Both the position numbers and the translations under genes were made by a program. Of a DNA stretch of 8,018 nt, positions 6,014 to 8,018 are shown piece by piece (position 1 is the stretch's first letter; each line of letters opens with the position of its first letter). The notes under the pieces were generated by a model. That model saw only the letters and a program-made list of their open reading frames with translations. It searched no databases and was not told the origin of the DNA. This DNA is from Burkholderiales bacterium (GTDB taxonomy: Bacteria > Pseudomonadota > Gammaproteobacteria > Burkholderiales > Burkholderiaceae_F). Location of the stretch: positions 5,276 through 13,293 of the forward strand of contig JAJPXW010000038.1 of the NCBI GenBank assembly GCA_021205255.1. The letters run 5' to 3'.

Positions 6014-6597
6014 GGTTTTTCCACGTAATCGGGTTCGCCCTTAGGTCCTTCTTTATATTTAATGTCGTAATGGAATGGGAAAGTTCCCTTCCTACGGTCA
6101 GAGAAATAGTTTCTTAAAGCTCTCTTGACAGTAAAGAACGCAATGTGTTCCCAAGGAATCTCCTCCTCCTTGAAAAGCCGTACTTCCAAGGATTCTTCGC
6201 CAGCTCTGAATTCTTTCCGTACTAAAGTGCCGATATAGAAGATCTGAGTACTGCTTGCGAATGGCAGATCTATCATGAAGTAGGGCGTGGTGACGGTTAC
6301 GTCCGCATGGGCCTCTTCTTTTGTTTCCCGAATGGCGCCTTCCTGGGTGGTTTCATGCATTTCCATATGGCCAGCCGGTAAAGTCCACTGCCCATACCCG
6401 GGAGATATAGCCCGTCTGCACATAAGGATCTGGTCTTCCCAGACTGGAATTGTTCCAACGACGATATGGGGATTTTGATAATGGATGTGCCCACATTTTG
6501 TACAAACGTACCTCTGGCGGTTATCGCCTTTTGGAGTGCGATATTCTGTTTTTCCGCCACATTCAGTGCAATATTTAATTTCAGGTATATCGAACAT
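6010..6597 (-). CDS. Nudix hydrolase with N-terminal zinc ribbon
   Basis: Nudix enzymes hydrolyse nucleoside diphosphates linked to another group, using Mg/Mn bound by the Nudix box. This 195-aa protein begins with a four-cysteine zinc ribbon (C10-x2-C13 ... C32-x2-C35, with RYVCTKCGHIHYQNP) and has the Nudix box at 76-98: G76-x5-E82-x7-R90-E91-x2-E94-E95. The Gly usual shortly after the last Glu pair is His97. Motifs CRRAISPGYGQWTLPAGHME and ESLEVRLFKEEEIPW place it in the common NUDIX/zinc-ribbon subfamily related to NADH pyrophosphatase. A plant relative acts on FAD, but the substrate here cannot be read from sequence. The ATG at 6595-6597 has TTAAGG 7 nt upstream, a good start. It is the first gene of the probable operon and overlaps aat by 4 nt. 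Confidence 0.92.
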   Translation of the reverse strand: MFDIPEIKYCTECGGKTEYRTPKGDNRQRYVCTKCGHIHYQNPHIVVGTIPVWEDQILMCRRAISPGYGQWTLPAGHMEMHETTQEGAIRETKEEAHADVTVTTPYFMIDLPFASSTQIFYIGTLVRKEFRAGEESLEVRLFKEEEIPWEHIAFFTVKRALRNYFSDRRKGTFPFHYDIKYKEGPKGEPDYVEKP

Positions 6598-6904
6598 TTG
6601 CGAACCTTAACTAATGCATGTGGAGCATTTTAGTTCGCTCTCTGGAATCGCTATCCCTAGGAGGGGAAAATAGGGCAGAAAAATAATCTAATCTCCCTAA
6701 AATCTTGTTCTAAATTTATTGCTTTCGGAACTAACAGTTTACTTATTCAATAAGTTAGAATTTTTTATAGATAATTTTATGTAGCATGGTTTTGAATAAT
6801 TTTAAGAACGAGACTTGCGATCAAGCCCTTTCGAATTTATGGGCTAACTCTATTGTTCTTGGGTTAGGACAAGAAATGCGAAGGTCTCGGGGATGAAGGA
6901 GGGG
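6598..6904 (-). other. Intergenic leader and probable operon promoter region
   Basis: About 300 bases between the Nudix start and the terminator of the preceding minus-strand gene hold no convincing gene. The middle (about 6700-6815) is very A+T-rich. On the minus strand it contains -10-like hexamers TATAAA (6764-6769) and TAAAAT (6774-6779), but no good -35 box at the right spacing. It also holds a 15-bp palindrome (6741-6755, listed separately) and a small hairpin (6854-6873, arms TTGTTCT/AGGACAA with one G-U pair). As the first gene of the cluster starts at 6597 and a terminator stops transcription from upstream, the operon promoter very probably lies here. The exact start site cannot be assigned, and no riboswitch class is recognised. 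Confidence 0.5.
6741..6755. repeat. 15-bp perfect palindrome, possible operator
   Basis: ACTTATT-C-AATAAGT is a perfect inverted repeat with 7-bp arms and a one-base centre. It lies just downstream (in minus-strand terms) of the -10-like hexamers and about 145 bases before the Nudix start. Size and symmetry suit a dimeric repressor site, but the A+T-rich surroundings raise the chance that it is random. No regulator is encoded nearby. Confidence 0.35.
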
Positions 6905-6907
6905 ATA

Positions 6908-6946
6908 GATAAAAACATAAAAACAAAACCGGCTCGGTGGCCGGTT
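6908..6946 (-). terminator. Rho-independent terminator of the exported-protein gene
   Basis: On the minus strand AACCGGC (6946-6940) pairs with GCCGGTT (6933-6927) across a six-base loop, followed directly by TTGTTTTTATGTTTTT. It begins 17 bases beyond the stop codon at 6964 and separates that gene from the Nudix-aat-bpt cluster. Confidence 0.88.
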
Positions 6947-6963
6947 CTACGAATCGAAAGCGC

Positions 6964-7764
6964 TTAGTCGTGATAAGCGATAAATTCCTCGAGGATAGCG
7001 GCTTTTCTCTTTGGTCCAACAGCTCTTGGGGCAACAGGCTCTTTTCCCGTTTTGCTATAGATGCTGTTCATGATAGCAGCCCTTTCTTCATCGAGTCTTG
7101 CTAATTCAGATTCAGTCATTGGCACGAGATCAGGGTTCTTGTAATACTTCATCATGTCGGAGAGCAAGCCGACATAAGTTAACTTCATTTTTGTGTAAGT
7201 ACGACGAGTCGCTGTCATGAGCTCTTTTCCTTCCTTGTCGGAAAGGTTGTCCATAACGGCTCTAAATAGGGACGATTCTGGATCCTGATCATAGGTCTTG
7301 TCCCACTTTACGACTTCTACTGGCTTATCGAGAGCTACTTTACTGATTATTTCAGCACGCAGCTTCATGTCTTCAGAAGCTCTTTCAAGATCATGAAGTG
7401 TACTTTCAAGGCATTCATCGCCACCTATCTTGCGGCAAATCGTCTCTTGGAAGTCAACTAGGTGCGAAATATAGTCGGCATTCGATTCAGAATAGGAGAG
7501 AAAGTCGCCTTCAACATATTTCCATTCGTCGCCGAACTTTTTACTATCGGCTCTTAATTGGTCAAAGGTATTTTGGACTAGGTTATCGGCTTCGTTGACG
7601 TTGTTTCTTACCTTTTCGCTCTTAATATCCACTAGAGTGGGTTCTTTAAGTTGAATATTACTTGGCGCCGAAGCTAGACCTACGGGTGCTTGCGCTCCTG
7701 CATTGGTGAAAGCCATGGCGCAGCAAGCTAAGCCAAATGCCGTGGCAAGTTTAATTAGACGCAT
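6964..7764 (-). CDS. Exported helical protein of unknown function
   Basis: I do not recognise this 266-aa protein. It starts with a classical Sec signal peptide: basic MRLIK, a hydrophobic core (LATAFGLACCAMAF) and an AGA-Q or AQA-P cleavage site near residues 24-26. The cysteines in the core do not form a proper lipobox, so it is probably periplasmic or secreted rather than a lipoprotein. The mature part is charged and mostly helical by composition (about 50-145 and 160-235), with no further membrane helix. Two cysteines (C110 and C118, in ICRKIGGDECL) could form a disulphide after export. The C-terminus is basic and Pro-rich (VAPRAVGPKRK) before a short helix. The ATG at 7764 has only a weak AAGAG-like site upstream, but the signal peptide fixes this start. 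It has its own terminator, so it is probably a single-gene transcript at its 3' end. Confidence 0.8.
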   Translation of the reverse strand: MRLIKLATAFGLACCAMAFTNAGAQAPVGLASAPSNIQLKEPTLVDIKSEKVRNNVNEADNLVQNTFDQLRADSKKFGDEWKYVEGDFLSYSESNADYISHLVDFQETICRKIGGDECLESTLHDLERASEDMKLRAEIISKVALDKPVEVVKWDKTYDQDPESSLFRAVMDNLSDKEGKELMTATRRTYTKMKLTYVGLLSDMMKYYKNPDLVPMTESELARLDEERAAIMNSIYSKTGKEPVAPRAVGPKRKAAILEEFIAYHD

Positions 7765-8018
7765 GGAAAAGTCTCTTAGCTAATAAATTAAGTAGTTGGA
7801 TTTAAATCCTTTTAGTTGTTTGGCGGAGATTGTAGGGGTGAAGTCTTATCCAAACTTTAGGAATAAGCCCTGTAAATAAGCATGACTGCAATAATTTCGG
7901 CGTTTATGCGACCCAAGCTTTGGCACAGAAATAGCAGGGAATTATTTACTGGGCATTTAAGACTAACTTCAAGTAAGGATTAGTAGAGGCTTAAAGTTAA
8001 TAAGATATTCATTTAACT
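7765..8018 (-). other. Upstream region of the exported-protein gene
   Basis: These 254 bases hold no convincing gene. As the minus-strand gene starts at 7764 and no other ORF is visible to the window edge, its promoter probably lies here, but I find no -35/-10 pair good enough to assign. Confidence 0.4.

Noticed and set aside
6786..6896. Plus-strand 36-codon ORF, whose TGA overlaps a further 24-codon ORF (6893-6967)
   Set aside because: No ribosome binding site, no recognisable protein features, and the second ORF runs through the terminator hairpin of the minus-strand gene; likely chance.
7882..7983. Plus-strand 33-codon ORF in the right-end intergenic region
   Set aside because: No ribosome binding site and no hydrophobic or motif pattern; expected by chance in spacer DNA.

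Overview
The window looks like an ordinary bacterial chromosomal segment with moderate, slightly A+T-leaning base composition (judged by eye). The gene content points to a Gram-negative-type, quinone-using respiring bacterium: a quinone-dependent (class 2) dihydroorotate dehydrogenase, a membrane Fe-S oxidoreductase, a YbaL-type cation/proton antiporter, both bacterial N-degron aminoacyl transferases and an exported protein. The phylum cannot be fixed from the sequence alone. There are no rRNA or tRNA genes, CRISPR arrays, IS elements or phage genes.

Layout. At the left edge (1-644, + strand) is the 3' end of a YbaL-type antiporter gene, covering the last transmembrane residues and the cytoplasmic NAD-binding RCK/TrkA-N domain. 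It converges on a long minus-strand gene cluster, and a perfect 15-bp-stem hairpin (658-699) can terminate transcription from both sides. Read 5' to 3' on the minus strand, the cluster is: zinc-ribbon Nudix hydrolase (6597-6010), leucyl/phenylalanyl-tRNA-protein transferase aat (6013-5261), leucyl-tRNA-protein transferase bpt (5197-4430), pyrD (4381-3329), the 2H phosphoesterase thpR (3347-2820), a 67-codon one-helix ORF (2782-2579), and a large membrane-anchored Fe-S protein of the heterodisulfide-reductase-related (CCG) family (2506-755). Gaps are 63 nt or less, with a 4-nt ATGA overlap (Nudix/aat) and a 19-nt overlap (pyrD/thpR), so one operon is likely. Upstream is a 366-nt spacer holding the terminator of the preceding gene, an A+T-rich probable promoter region and a 15-bp palindrome. 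The right end encodes an exported helical protein of unknown function (7764-6964, minus).

How the genes fit together. Aat and Bpt act in the same pathway: they add Leu/Phe to proteins with N-terminal Lys/Arg (Aat) or Leu to those with N-terminal Asp/Glu (Bpt), marking them for ClpS/ClpAP. PyrD and the Fe-S protein both plausibly exchange electrons with the membrane quinone pool. ThpR and the Nudix enzyme act on RNA ends or nucleotides. No single pathway links all of them.

The most notable observation is that the 67-aa ORF and the large Fe-S ORF are in the same frame, separated only by one TAA at 2579-2581. Codons after the TAA encode a well-formed first half of a conserved membrane helix (including a His) that the annotated 583-aa ORF lacks. 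The two ORFs therefore look like one roughly 675-codon gene interrupted by a stop codon: a recent nonsense mutation, a sequencing error, or, less likely, readthrough or a non-canonical start.
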